A stretch of DNA of 64,000 nt from Pseudomonas sp. KU43P. Lineage in GTDB: Bacteria; Pseudomonadota; Gammaproteobacteria; Pseudomonadales; Pseudomonadaceae. Below the pieces are notes generated by a model that did no database searches, was not told where the DNA came from, and was given only the letters and a program-made list of their open reading frames with translations. The stretch is from positions 2,763,501-2,827,500 of the forward strand of contig NZ_AP019365.1 of NCBI RefSeq assembly GCF_033095865.1, given 5' to 3'. This document shows positions 25,844-34,928 of this stretch, piece by piece. How positions within the stretch are numbered: the stretch's first letter is position 1; each line of letters opens with the position of its first letter. A program made the translations under genes and the position numbers.

Positions 25844-26941
25844 TCAGGACTGCTTTTCGCGCGTGCCCAAGACATCGCGAATATTGTCCACCACATTGCT
25901 GTCCTTGATCACATCGCGCAGCCAGCCTTCCAGCGGCATGTTGCCCCACTTGATGGCGCGTTCGATCAGGTACGGCACCGGGCTCTGCGGTTCGCTGTGC
26001 TTGAAGAACTGGGCAATGCCCGCGAGCATCGTGAAGGCTTCGTCGCGGTTCAGCGGGGTAGTGCGCATCACTGCAGGCGCTGCAGCCTGGGCGGGACTGT
26101 CCATTGATTCTCCTGGCTCGGCGTCAGCGCTGGCGGGCGCTACGGGTTCGGGCGGCGCCACGGCGAGCGGGTGCAGTTCAACGCCGCGGTCCTTCAGCAG
26201 TTTTTCTGCCAGCTGCCCCGCCCGCGAGAGCATGTCGGCAAGGCTGGCAAAGCTCGGCCCTTCGGCGCCGAACAGGCGGTCGGCGGTGGTCTGCAAACGC
26301 TCGCAGGCCTGCAGGCTCCGGGTAATCTGCAGGGCCTTGGCGCGCAGGTGCTCGGTATCGCTGAGCACCACCGAGCGCTGGAAAATCTCGGCGTTGATCT
26401 TGCCTTCGGCCAGCGCCGTCTGCATCGCCTTGGGGTTCTGCAAGGCGAGGTTTTCTACATGGCGTGATTCGTCGTAACGCAGCACGCCGAAATGCTGCCC
26501 CTGGGTAATGGGCAATCCACCGGTGATGTCGGTGAGGGTGGTCTTCAGCCAGGCCAAGCGTGCGGCACGTTCGTCCAGGCCGTCTTCGAGCGAGGGGTAG
26601 GCGCTGTCCCAGAAACTTTCGAGGATGCGCTCGGCCAGGCTCAGGCCAAAGGTGATGCCCTGGAAATGATCGCGCTGGGCCAGGCCTTCGCTCAGCCAGG
26701 CGACCAGCATCAGGTCCTTGCTCTGTTCGGCAAGCCCCTGGGCGGACAGCTGGATGACCTTTTCCCAGTCGGCGGTCTTCAGGTCGGTCTGCCAGTCGCC
26801 CTGGGTCAGGTAGTCAGGGTCTGCCCGGCGCGCCTCCTTGATCTGGTCGAACAAGGCGGAGAAGCTCAAGTCTTCGCCGCTGCCACCGTCGATCGGCGCG
26901 GCCAGCTCGGCCAGCGAAAGGTCATTGAGGATTTCAGACAT
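25844..26941 (-). CDS. tssA: T6SS protein TssA (ImpA N-terminal family)
   Basis: This 365-residue protein has the ImpA_N domain at ~15-130: GEDLSFSALFDQIKEARRAD, then WQTDLKTADWEKVIQLSAQG, then LSEGLAQRDHFQGI. A linker follows, then a short C-terminal helical domain (~290-365). TssA docks on the baseplate and membrane complex and primes sheath/tube polymerisation. Here the gene is last in the cluster, behind hcp, with a strong hairpin between them. The 3' location apart from tssB-C is usual for this cluster type. Confidence 0.85.
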   Translation of the reverse strand: MSEILNDLSLAELAAPIDGGSGEDLSFSALFDQIKEARRADPDYLTQGDWQTDLKTADWEKVIQLSAQGLAEQSKDLMLVAWLSEGLAQRDHFQGITFGLSLAERILESFWDSAYPSLEDGLDERAARLAWLKTTLTDITGGLPITQGQHFGVLRYDESRHVENLALQNPKAMQTALAEGKINAEIFQRSVVLSDTEHLRAKALQITRSLQACERLQTTADRLFGAEGPSFASLADMLSRAGQLAEKLLKDRGVELHPLAVAPPEPVAPASADAEPGESMDSPAQAAAPAVMRTTPLNRDEAFTMLAGIAQFFKHSEPQSPVPYLIERAIKWGNMPLEGWLRDVIKDSNVVDNIRDVLGTREKQS

Positions 26942-26968
26942 AGGACACTCTGATCAGGGAAGTAGAAC

Positions 26969-26994
26969 ACCGCGCCGGGTAGCCCGGCACGGTG
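26969..26994 (-). terminator. Hairpin between hcp and tssA (terminator or attenuator)
   Basis: The near-perfect stem CACCG-C-GCCGGG, loop TAG, CCCGGC-A-CGGTG lies 41 bases past the hcp stop. On the minus strand it is followed by a pyrimidine-rich stretch (TTCTACTTCCC). It could end or stabilise the hcp message so that Hcp, needed in large amounts, is made in excess of TssA. The T-run is weak, so attenuation or mRNA protection is as likely as full termination. Confidence 0.4.
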
Positions 26995-27034
26995 TGGGAT
27001 GTGGGCCGCGTGCGCGACCCACTGCAGCACGTGC

Positions 27035-27553
27035 TTAGGCGAACACTTTGTTCGCGGTGCGGTCCCAGCCGCCGACGATGTTGCCGCCAGCCTGGCCGTC
27101 GGTACGGTTCTGCTGGGTGTAGGTGGTCTTGATGCGAGCGAAGTTGAAGCTGATTTCTTCGATCGGCAGGTCGCTGACCGCCTTGTCTTCACCGCCCTGG
27201 TTGCCACCGGCGACGAAACGTACCGAGGACACCACCACTTCTTCCATGTCGATGGTCAGGTAGGTGACCTTGTCACCACCGGCACGGTTGACGTTCAGCT
27301 TCAGTTTGGCGATGTGCTTGCCGGTGCAGCAGTGCTCGAACAGTTTGGCCGAAGCCTTGTCGACGGCTTTGCGGATCTTGAAGTCGGTCAGCGCCACGCG
27401 CTCGGAAGAAGCACCGCCCGAGGAACTGGCAGTGGCCGAAGTGGCCTGGGTGGCGCCGTACTCGTAGCCCAGCACTTCGATCCAGTCCTTGTGCTTGTCG
27501 TCCAGTACTTCGCCTGGGATGCCGTCGATTTGGATATACGCGTCAAATGCCAT
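27035..27553 (-). CDS. hcp: T6SS tube protein Hcp (TssD)
   Basis: This 172-residue Hcp-family protein begins MAFDAYIQIDGIPGEVLDDK and has the conserved core FKIRKAVDKASAKLFEHCC, then VTYLTIDMEEVVVSSV and the ending WDRTANKVF. Hcp hexamers stack into the inner tube that carries VgrG and effectors out of the cell. The start ATG 27553 is backed by GGAGAG. The gene has a 144-base leader with two inverted repeats and a hairpin downstream, so it may form its own transcription unit inside the cluster. Confidence 0.95.
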   Translation of the reverse strand: MAFDAYIQIDGIPGEVLDDKHKDWIEVLGYEYGATQATSATASSSGGASSERVALTDFKIRKAVDKASAKLFEHCCTGKHIAKLKLNVNRAGGDKVTYLTIDMEEVVVSSVRFVAGGNQGGEDKAVSDLPIEEISFNFARIKTTYTQQNRTDGQAGGNIVGGWDRTANKVFA

Positions 27554-27610
27554 TGTGAAACTCTCCATTAACATCAGTAGAAGGGCGCTCATGCGTCCCT
27601 TGCTGTTGAC

Positions 27611-27673
27611 CTCGCTGACCAGGTCAGCCGAGGTAGCTTGCCGCCCGCCGAGCTTCCTCCAGTGAGGCTCGGC
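27611..27673 (-). promoter_or_regulatory. Two inverted repeats in the hcp leader
   Basis: Two inverted repeats lie in the gap between the OmpA-domain gene and hcp. GCTGACC-A-GGTCAGC spans 27614-27628 (a 7-base near-palindrome). The pair GCCGAG/CTCGGC spans 27647-27673, with an inner CCTC/GAGG stem. The first looks more like an operator than a terminator because its loop is one base. The second could be the 3' end of the upstream message or a leader hairpin. No convincing -35/-10 or sigma-54 element was found beside them. Confidence 0.35.
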
Positions 27674-27697
27674 TGGCCGGTTCTTGCAGGCGCGGCC

Positions 27698-30193
27698 TCA
27701 GTTGAGCCCGCGCACTTCGATTTCTACCCGCCGGTTGGGCTCCAGGCACTTGATCAGCTGCGCCCGTGGTTGCTGCATGTCGCAGTTGACCAGCGGCTTG
27801 CGGCTGCCTTCGCCCTGGGCGCTGACCAGTTCCGCCGGCACGCCCTTGCCGACCAGGTAGGTGCGGATGGTCTGCGCCCGTTGCCGGGAAACCTGCAGGT
27901 TGCCCTGGGCATCGCCCAGTTGGTCGGCGTGGCCCGAAATCACGATCTTGCCGATATTCGGGGTGTTCAACAGTTTGCTGGCGATGGCGCTCAGCTGGTT
28001 CTGGCCTTCGCTCTTGAGGCTCTGGAAATCGGCGCGGGCGAAGGCGAACAGGGTGTCCGACTCCAGCGTGATGGTCTCGATCGAGCGCAGCGACTGGGTC
28101 AGCAGGCTGTTGATGTAGTTGCGCGAACTGGACATCAGGAAGGCGTTGTCGAGGATGCGCGGGACGTCCGGCTCGCGGATCTGGTCGGCATAGAACACGA
28201 TCTGCCGGCTGGCATAGGCGTAGTCCTGGTTGGCCGCGCTGTCGGCGGCGGAACTGGCCATGGTCTTGCCGGTGTGGCGGGCGATGGCCGGGTACCAGTA
28301 ATCCGGCATGTGCGCCTTGAGGAACGCCGGGTCGGCCTTCTCGCGCTGGGCGGGCGAGAGCATCACGTAGGTGTCCAGGGCCGCCTTGCCGAAGTCGGCG
28401 ATCGACTGGGCGCGGTTGTCGTGGGGCAGGGCCTCGGCCTCGACGCTGTCCACGCCGCTGACCGGCTGCAGCACCGGGCTGTTGCGCTGGTAGACCTTGA
28501 GCGTGGTCAGCAGATACAGGGTGCGGGTGAGGTTGTCCGCGGTGGGCTTGAGCATCACGTTCTGCAGGGTCGCGAAATAGCGCGTGCGCAGCACTGGTTC
28601 GACCTTGTGACCCTGGTACAGGCCCAGGCGCATGCCCAGCGGCACGGCCTGGTCGTGGTGTTGCCGGTAGTAGTGCCCGGCCCAGAAACGCAAGCGGTCG
28701 AGGCTGTGCCAGGCGGCGTACTGCCCAAGGTTGGCCTGGTCTTCATGTCTGGCCTGGGCCAGCTCGTCGGCGATGCTGCCCAGCGTTGCGCGGTTGTTCA
28801 GGTATGACCAGCCCCACAGGCTGCACAGTACCAAGCCCGCCAGGCTGGCGGCGCCGACCCAGGCGGCCTTGCGCTGGCGCTCGCGGCGATTGCTGGTGTA
28901 CAGCGCCACCAGGTGCTGGTCAGGGATGATCACCTTGCGGAACAGGCTGTTGATGAACAGCGGCGCGGGCTGGCTGCCGGCAGGGCTGGCGCCGAGGTCG
29001 TGCTGCAGGGCGAAGCGCTCGGCGACCTGCTGGCCGTGGCTGCCCCACGGGGTCTCTTCGGCCTCCAGGGCGGCGGTGAAGTAGAAGCCGCGCAGCAGCT
29101 CGGCAGGCTGGTACGGGTTGGCCCGCAGCAGGCTGTCGACGAACGCTTGCAGGCGCGGCTTGAGCGCGGCCAGCTCCAGCGGGAAGCGGTAGGCGGCATC
29201 GTTCTGCCGGGTCAGCTGGATGTCCTGCTGCACCAGCTGCTGGCCTGCCACCTGTTGCCAGTAGCCGCAGAGCTCGTCCATCGCCTTGCCGAAACGCTGG
29301 CCCCAGTCGGCCTGTTCGTAGTGCTTGTGCGAGAAGGTCTTGCCCATCACCTCGCCACGCGCCGCGTCGTCCAACTGGCGGTAGAAGGGGGTGAAGCCGG
29401 GGATCAGGTCGCACTTGGTGAACACCAGGTAGATCGGCAGGCGCACTTCCAGCAATGCGCAGCTTTCCTGGATGCGCTCGCGCAGGCGCTTGGCCACCCG
29501 CGCCTGGTCCTCGGCAGAACCCTGCAGGATGTCGGCGATGCTTACGCTGACGATCAGGCCATTGAGCGGCCGGCGCTGGCGATGCTGGCGCAGCAGCTGC
29601 AGGAAGCCGCGCCACTTGCCGGCTTCTTCGGGGCTGTTCATGTAGCGCCCGGCGGTGTCCAGCAGTACCGCATCGGCGCTGAAGAACCAGTCGCAGTTGC
29701 GCGTGCCGCCCAGCCCCGCGACCCGCATGCCTTCACGCTCGGCGTACGGGAAGTTGAGCCCCGACTGCAGGATCATGGTGCTCTTGCCCGCCGCCGGCTG
29801 GCCGATCACCAGGTACCAGGGCAGGGCGTAGAGCGCATCCTTGGCCGCTGTGCCGCGCGGGGCGTTGCCGTGCAGGCGCTCAATGCCCTGCAGCAGGCGT
29901 TCGCGCAGCAGGCTGACCTCTTCGCGGTCGGCGGGCGTGGCGTTGAGTACCGCCTGGTCGGCGTCATCGCGCAGCAGGGCTTCGAGGTTGTGGTGCTGGC
30001 CCGCGCCGCGGTACAGCAACAGTACGTAGCCTGCCGACAGCAACAGGAACACGCCGATACCCGCCAGCAGGCTGTGCAGCGAGGCGAAGCCCAGGGCCCG
30101 GCCGATGGCCCAGACCAGGAAGATCGCCAGGAAGAAGGCCACCCCCAGCAGGTAGGGTTGGTAGCGCAGGCAGTAGTACTTGATCTTGTTCAT
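27698..30193 (-). CDS. Short TssM-like protein with C-terminal OmpA domain
   Basis: This 831-residue protein starts like TssM/IcmF: two membrane helices (~12-34, 42-61), then a nucleotide-binding-like domain with Walker A GQPAAGKST (131-139) and LLDTAGRYMNSPEEAGKWRG. A third helix is at ~445-465. The large periplasmic domain of true TssM is largely missing. The last ~130 residues form an OmpA/MotB peptidoglycan-binding domain (ISGHADQLGDAQGNLQVSRQ, then RAQTIRTYL and CLEPNRRVEIEV). It probably anchors the membrane complex to the cell wall, a role played elsewhere by OmpA domains on TssL or by Tag proteins. It overlaps tagF by 4 bases. Confidence 0.85.
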   Translation of the reverse strand: MNKIKYYCLRYQPYLLGVAFFLAIFLVWAIGRALGFASLHSLLAGIGVFLLLSAGYVLLLYRGAGQHHNLEALLRDDADQAVLNATPADREEVSLLRERLLQGIERLHGNAPRGTAAKDALYALPWYLVIGQPAAGKSTMILQSGLNFPYAEREGMRVAGLGGTRNCDWFFSADAVLLDTAGRYMNSPEEAGKWRGFLQLLRQHRQRRPLNGLIVSVSIADILQGSAEDQARVAKRLRERIQESCALLEVRLPIYLVFTKCDLIPGFTPFYRQLDDAARGEVMGKTFSHKHYEQADWGQRFGKAMDELCGYWQQVAGQQLVQQDIQLTRQNDAAYRFPLELAALKPRLQAFVDSLLRANPYQPAELLRGFYFTAALEAEETPWGSHGQQVAERFALQHDLGASPAGSQPAPLFINSLFRKVIIPDQHLVALYTSNRRERQRKAAWVGAASLAGLVLCSLWGWSYLNNRATLGSIADELAQARHEDQANLGQYAAWHSLDRLRFWAGHYYRQHHDQAVPLGMRLGLYQGHKVEPVLRTRYFATLQNVMLKPTADNLTRTLYLLTTLKVYQRNSPVLQPVSGVDSVEAEALPHDNRAQSIADFGKAALDTYVMLSPAQREKADPAFLKAHMPDYWYPAIARHTGKTMASSAADSAANQDYAYASRQIVFYADQIREPDVPRILDNAFLMSSSRNYINSLLTQSLRSIETITLESDTLFAFARADFQSLKSEGQNQLSAIASKLLNTPNIGKIVISGHADQLGDAQGNLQVSRQRAQTIRTYLVGKGVPAELVSAQGEGSRKPLVNCDMQQPRAQLIKCLEPNRRVEIEVRGLN

Positions 30194-31098
30194 ACAGGCG
30201 TCGCATCCAACGCATCGACGAAGCGGTCGATGATGTGTTCAAGGGGGCGGTCGAAATCGTGCCCGTGTGCGCCGGGCGCCATCGGGCCGAGCAGGTCCAG
30301 GTGCTGGCGTGCATCGGCCGTGGCACTGAGCAGGCGGTAGGCGGTGTTGCTGTGGCGTGAGGTGAAGCCGTACAGCCGCGGGTGCATGAAGTCGTCCGCC
30401 AGCAGGCTCACCGCCGGGCCGCCATGGCGGCCACCCATGCGCGTCAACCAGGTCTGCCACAGGTCGGCGGTGGGGTTTTTCAGGCCGCGTTCGGCCGGCA
30501 GCGGCAGCTCGATGCCGCCTTCGAAGTCCCTGTGCAGCAACGGCCAGGCTGCCTGCAGCCGCGACAGCGCGGTGGCGCCGTCGAAGGTAGGCCAGGAACC
30601 CTGCAACGCCCGGGTGACATCGGCAAAGCTGAAGTCATGCAGGAACTTGGCATGGACCCGACGGAACAGGTCCAGGTCCTGGCCCTGTAGGGGGCGCAAG
30701 GCCTTGATGCGTTCGAACAGGGTCGCGCAGTCCGCACCCTGTACCGCCTGGTGCAGCAACGGCTTGATCTGCGTGCTGAACAGCTCGCCGAGGGTGAACG
30801 GGTTGGGCAGCGCCTCGCCTTCCTGGCCCTTGAGCAACTGGAAGATGAAGAACGGGTAGCGCCGGTCGCTGGCATCGCGTGAGCTCAGCAGGCCACCGAG
30901 CAGCCAGTTGCCATTGCGCGCCCGGTAACTGAAGAAACACATCGGCAAGGCGTCGAACAGCGCCTGCCAGTCTTCGCGGTGGCGCATCGCCGCCAGCGAA
31001 GCCTGCAGCCAGGCATCGAACTCGCAGACTTCCTCAGCCGCACCATGCAGGCTGACGAAATCCGCGCTCGACGGCAACTTGCCGAAGCAGCCGATCAT
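30190..31098 (-). CDS. tagF: T6SS accessory protein TagF (ImpM family)
   Basis: This 302-residue protein has the N-terminal DUF2094/ImpM fold, starting MIGCFGKLPSSADFVSLHGA and with RNGNWLLGGLLSSRDASDRR then YPFFIFQLL. TagF represses T6SS assembly post-translationally in P. aeruginosa by acting on Fha1, in parallel with PpkA/PppA. No ppkA, pppA or fha gene is in this cluster, so TagF must work alone or with partners elsewhere. It overlaps both tssM and the OmpA-domain gene by 4 bases. The C-terminal third has no recognisable phosphatase motif. Confidence 0.85.
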   Translation of the reverse strand: MIGCFGKLPSSADFVSLHGAAEEVCEFDAWLQASLAAMRHREDWQALFDALPMCFFSYRARNGNWLLGGLLSSRDASDRRYPFFIFQLLKGQEGEALPNPFTLGELFSTQIKPLLHQAVQGADCATLFERIKALRPLQGQDLDLFRRVHAKFLHDFSFADVTRALQGSWPTFDGATALSRLQAAWPLLHRDFEGGIELPLPAERGLKNPTADLWQTWLTRMGGRHGGPAVSLLADDFMHPRLYGFTSRHSNTAYRLLSATADARQHLDLLGPMAPGAHGHDFDRPLEHIIDRFVDALDATPV

Positions 31099-34000
31099 TG
31101 CGCGCCCCTGTCGTTGAGCGCGCTCAGCGCCTTGACGTCACCCAGGTCGGTCAGCTTGACGCCACCGAAGTTGCGCACCACCAGGCTGACCCGGCCGCTG
31201 GCGGTGTTCCAGCTGAAGCGCTGCTGGATACCGTCCAGGTCCTCGACCCGGGCGCTTTCGTTCATGCGCAGCAGGCCCCAGCGGCCCGGGAAGTCGAACA
31301 CGGTGACCCGTGCGCCAGTGAGGGTGACCACGTCCAGGCGTGCGCCCGGGGCGTTGCTGCTGCCCGGCCAGGCGAAGCGGCTCCAGCTGCTGCGGCCGTT
31401 GCGGTAGTGCTGCTCCTGGCCGTCGAGGGTGAAGACGATGTCGGTGAAGCTGCTCGACGGTTCGAGCATGATCTCGAAACCGTTCTCGCGGTCCGACAGG
31501 CTGGCGATCACCTGGCCCACCGAGCTTGCCCTGTCGATGCTGTTGAGCATGTCGGGGTTGACCAGCGCCGGTCCCTTGCTGTTGCCAAGGCCCAGGCCTT
31601 CGCCACCGGACAGGTTGCCGATCTCGTTGCGCTTGAAGGTCGGCAGCAGGCCGCTGTCGGGGTCGACGAAGCGCTGCAGGTCCTTGACCGAGGCCTCGTT
31701 GCGGCTGCCGCTGGCGATCGGGTAGCGGCGGGCCATGACCTGCTGCCAGGGCTTGGCGATCTGCTGGGCCCAGGCCTTGGCGATCTGCTGGCCGGCCGGA
31801 TCACGCAGGGTTTCCCACGCATACTGGATGGGCAGGCTGAACAGCCCCTGCAGCGAACGCGACAGGCCGTCCTGGCTGGTGTCGACGCTGGTTTCCACGT
31901 AGTTGCGCACGGTGGTCACTTCGCTCGGCTGGCCTTCCAGGGTTTCGGCGATCAGCTGCTTGCTGCCCTTGCCGACGTCCTGGGAGCGCTGGATGTTGTT
32001 CATGCGCACCTTGAGCTTGCGCAGCGCGGCCAGGTAGCGGTCCATGATGGTGCTGTCGGCGCCTTCGGCATTGCTTTCGGCGAACACCCGCGCCACCGGC
32101 TCGAAGCGCTTGGCCAGGCTGCCGTCGTCGACCGCCGGCAGGCTGGGCGCCACGGCATCGGGCAGGGCGTCATTGGCGTCGAGCAGGCCGGTGACCTTGC
32201 TCCAGAACCCGTCCATCCGGGCGTTACCGGTGGCCGGCATTTCATGTTTGACGGGCAGGTCCCACTGGGTGTTGTCGTTGACCGCGGCCAGCAGGTTCTT
32301 CACCGGCGAATTCTGCACATCGCTGTGCAGCCCCAGCTGTTCGGTGGCCGAGGCCAGGTCGGCGAAGTGACGCACACCGACGCTGCTGACCATCTTGTAC
32401 CAGGCCTGGGTGTAGTCGCGTTTGTAGCGGGTCATGAACTCGCGCACGAAGTTGGCCTTCTGCACGATGGCATCGCCGCCTTCGCCATCGAGCACCCAGT
32501 CCGTTTCGTTCTGCAGGTTGCCCGACACCAGCTTGATCAGCTCGGGCTTGACGAAGGCCTCCCAGCCTTGGCGGGTGTAGATCGCCGGTACCCCGGCAGA
32601 GCCGTACAGCAGCGCGCGGCCAGGTTGCGGCACCAGGTCGTTGAGGCTCAGGGCCGGGAACTGGCGGCTCGCTTCCAGCTGCAGGCGCAAGTACTCACGG
32701 TCGACCAGCGAGCTGGAGATCATGAACGCCTTGAGGTTCTGCCGGGTTTCGCCAATCAGTTGCGCGTTGCGTGGCAGCGCAGGGGCCTGGCCCTGTTCCA
32801 GCAGTTGCACGTACAGCGGCGCGTTCTCGGCGATGACGCCCTCGTCGGCCGGTGTGCCCTCGGTGGCGGCGCTGGCCCAGGCCTGGGGCAGGCTCGCGGC
32901 GACGAAGGCCGCGTCCGGGTGGGCCTGTGGCTCGGTCAGCAGCAGGTACAGCTTGAGGGTGTTGTAGGCATCGATGATCGAGGCCACCTGCTGTTCGTCC
33001 AGGCGCCCGAGCATTTCTTCCGACAGTGACAGGCCACCGGTGGTGGCCGACAGTTCGGCGGCATCGCTGGTGGTGGCCAGGTTGACCTTGGCGGCATAGG
33101 CGCCGGCACGGGTGTTGGCCAGTGCGGCCTGGGCCTTGGCGGCAACGCGGGGGGCCAGTGGCTTGTCGTTGCGTTTCTTCGGTGTTGGGGCCGGGGTGAA
33201 TTCCAGTGCCTGGTTGATGCCATTGGCGAAGGTATTGAAGGCACGCATCTGCACTTGCAGGTTACGTGCGATGGGCTCCAGGGCCTGGCTGCGCAGTTGC
33301 GCCAGGTAAGCGCTGCGCGCCACCTCATGCACGGCCTCGCCGTGGTACAGGCCGGCGCTCAGGCGCAACGGCACGCCTTGCAGGCGATGGCCCTCGACGG
33401 TCGCCATCTGCTCGCGCAGCACTTCCAGGCCTTTGCCAGCAGCCAGCAACTGCTCGCGGTCGGCCGATTGCTCGATCTCGGCCAGTTGCCCGCGCAGGCT
33501 GTCCAGCCACTGACGGTTGTTGGCGAACGACAGCGCCTGCCAGCCGATGAACGCCACCCCGGCTGCAGCGGCCAGGCCCAGCAGCAGCGGGCTGAACGCC
33601 GCCTGGCGGCCCAGGCGCGACTGGTACAGGGTGAGGTCGCGGTCCGGGAAGATCACCCGGCGGAAGGTGTCGGTAATGAAGAAGCTGCGGTTGCCTGCCG
33701 GCTTGACGCCGGCGTGGGGCGCGTCGTCATGGGCGACCTGCAGGGCGAAGCTGTCGGCGATGGCGTCTTCGTACACCTGGCTCAGTTGCTGGTCAGTCTG
33801 CAGGGCGCTGGTGAAGTACAGGCCGCGCAACAGCAGCGGCGCGCTGCCATGCTGGCTGCGGGTGAAGTGTTCGAGGAACTGTTCGAGCACGCCATCGAGC
33901 TCGGCGAAATACTGCGCGAAGCTGATCAGGGTGCTGTCGGCCGACGCGCCCAGGCTGATCATCTGCGCATCGACATGCTGGCGGATGTGGGCCTGCAGGT

Positions 34001-34898
34001 TCTTCAGACGCGTTTCAAGTACGGCGTGCAGGCCCTGGTTGCGGATCTCGTTCAGGCCGAAGGTCATCCCCAGCGGTTGTTGGCGCTGGTGCAGGTCAAG
34101 GCCCTCGAAGGCCTGGCTGAAGCCCGGCAACTGGTCGGTCTTGCTCAGCATCAGGTAGATCGGCGGGTTGGCGTCCAGGCATTCGGCGTACTCCTGCACC
34201 CGGGCCACCAGCTGGGCGGCCAGGGCTTCACGCGCCTCGCTGTTGGAGGCCAGCAGCTCCGGCAGGCTGACCACCAGCACCAGGCCATTGATCGCCGCCT
34301 TGCCGCGCTGCTTGCGCAGCATGCGCAGGAACGCCGCGAACTCGCTGGCCGACTGGTCATCGCGCAGGTAACGGCCGGCGGTGTCGATCATCACCGCGTC
34401 TGGGCTGAAGTACCAGTCGCAGTGCTGGGTGCCGCTTTCGCTGTCATTGGCGGTGGCGATGCTGGCCGACAGGCCCGAATGGGTGAGCAGCGAGGTCTTG
34501 CCGGCCGCCGACATGCCGAGCACCAGGTACCAGGGCAGGTCCGACAGCGCGGCCTTGCCGCCACCGCCGGCGGAGCGGTCGGTGCGCAGCATGGCGATGG
34601 CATGCTTGAGGCGTTCGCGCAGCACGTGCTGGTCACGGAATTCGCCGGTGGCGTTCCACGAGCGGTCGACCTCGATCTGCAGCAGGTTCTCCAGGTTGTG
34701 TTCGGCACGGATACGCTGGTACTGGCGCAGCACGATCACCAGCAGGAAGCAGGCGCTGACGATCGCCAGCGCTTCCGGTACATGGTGGCGCAGCCACGGC
34801 ACCATCGGTGCCACCAGCCAGCAGATCAACAGGGTCGCCAGCCACAGCAGCGGCAGCAGCACCCAGAAACTCTTCAACAGACGCAGTAATGTTTTCAT
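31095..34898 (-). CDS. tssM: T6SS membrane-complex protein TssM (IcmF)
   Basis: This is a full-length TssM of 1,267 residues. Helices lie at ~12-30 and ~43-58, followed by a cytoplasmic NTPase-like domain with Walker A GMSAAGKT (128-135) and MIDTAGRYLRDD. A third helix is at ~440-460, then the IcmF-related and DUF1215-type periplasmic domains to the end (SFTDIVFTLDGQEQHYRNGR, then WPGSSNAPGARL). It spans the inner membrane and meets the TssJ lipoprotein. It starts at ATG 34898, 30 bases after tssL. This is the canonical TssM, as distinct from the shorter OmpA-tailed copy two genes downstream. Confidence 0.95.
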   Translation of the reverse strand: MKTLLRLLKSFWVLLPLLWLATLLICWLVAPMVPWLRHHVPEALAIVSACFLLVIVLRQYQRIRAEHNLENLLQIEVDRSWNATGEFRDQHVLRERLKHAIAMLRTDRSAGGGGKAALSDLPWYLVLGMSAAGKTSLLTHSGLSASIATANDSESGTQHCDWYFSPDAVMIDTAGRYLRDDQSASEFAAFLRMLRKQRGKAAINGLVLVVSLPELLASNSEAREALAAQLVARVQEYAECLDANPPIYLMLSKTDQLPGFSQAFEGLDLHQRQQPLGMTFGLNEIRNQGLHAVLETRLKNLQAHIRQHVDAQMISLGASADSTLISFAQYFAELDGVLEQFLEHFTRSQHGSAPLLLRGLYFTSALQTDQQLSQVYEDAIADSFALQVAHDDAPHAGVKPAGNRSFFITDTFRRVIFPDRDLTLYQSRLGRQAAFSPLLLGLAAAAGVAFIGWQALSFANNRQWLDSLRGQLAEIEQSADREQLLAAGKGLEVLREQMATVEGHRLQGVPLRLSAGLYHGEAVHEVARSAYLAQLRSQALEPIARNLQVQMRAFNTFANGINQALEFTPAPTPKKRNDKPLAPRVAAKAQAALANTRAGAYAAKVNLATTSDAAELSATTGGLSLSEEMLGRLDEQQVASIIDAYNTLKLYLLLTEPQAHPDAAFVAASLPQAWASAATEGTPADEGVIAENAPLYVQLLEQGQAPALPRNAQLIGETRQNLKAFMISSSLVDREYLRLQLEASRQFPALSLNDLVPQPGRALLYGSAGVPAIYTRQGWEAFVKPELIKLVSGNLQNETDWVLDGEGGDAIVQKANFVREFMTRYKRDYTQAWYKMVSSVGVRHFADLASATEQLGLHSDVQNSPVKNLLAAVNDNTQWDLPVKHEMPATGNARMDGFWSKVTGLLDANDALPDAVAPSLPAVDDGSLAKRFEPVARVFAESNAEGADSTIMDRYLAALRKLKVRMNNIQRSQDVGKGSKQLIAETLEGQPSEVTTVRNYVETSVDTSQDGLSRSLQGLFSLPIQYAWETLRDPAGQQIAKAWAQQIAKPWQQVMARRYPIASGSRNEASVKDLQRFVDPDSGLLPTFKRNEIGNLSGGEGLGLGNSKGPALVNPDMLNSIDRASSVGQVIASLSDRENGFEIMLEPSSSFTDIVFTLDGQEQHYRNGRSSWSRFAWPGSSNAPGARLDVVTLTGARVTVFDFPGRWGLLRMNESARVEDLDGIQQRFSWNTASGRVSLVVRNFGGVKLTDLGDVKALSALNDRGAQ

Positions 34899-34928
34899 GT
34901 CTTCCTGACTCGGCTACCTGAAGGGTGT

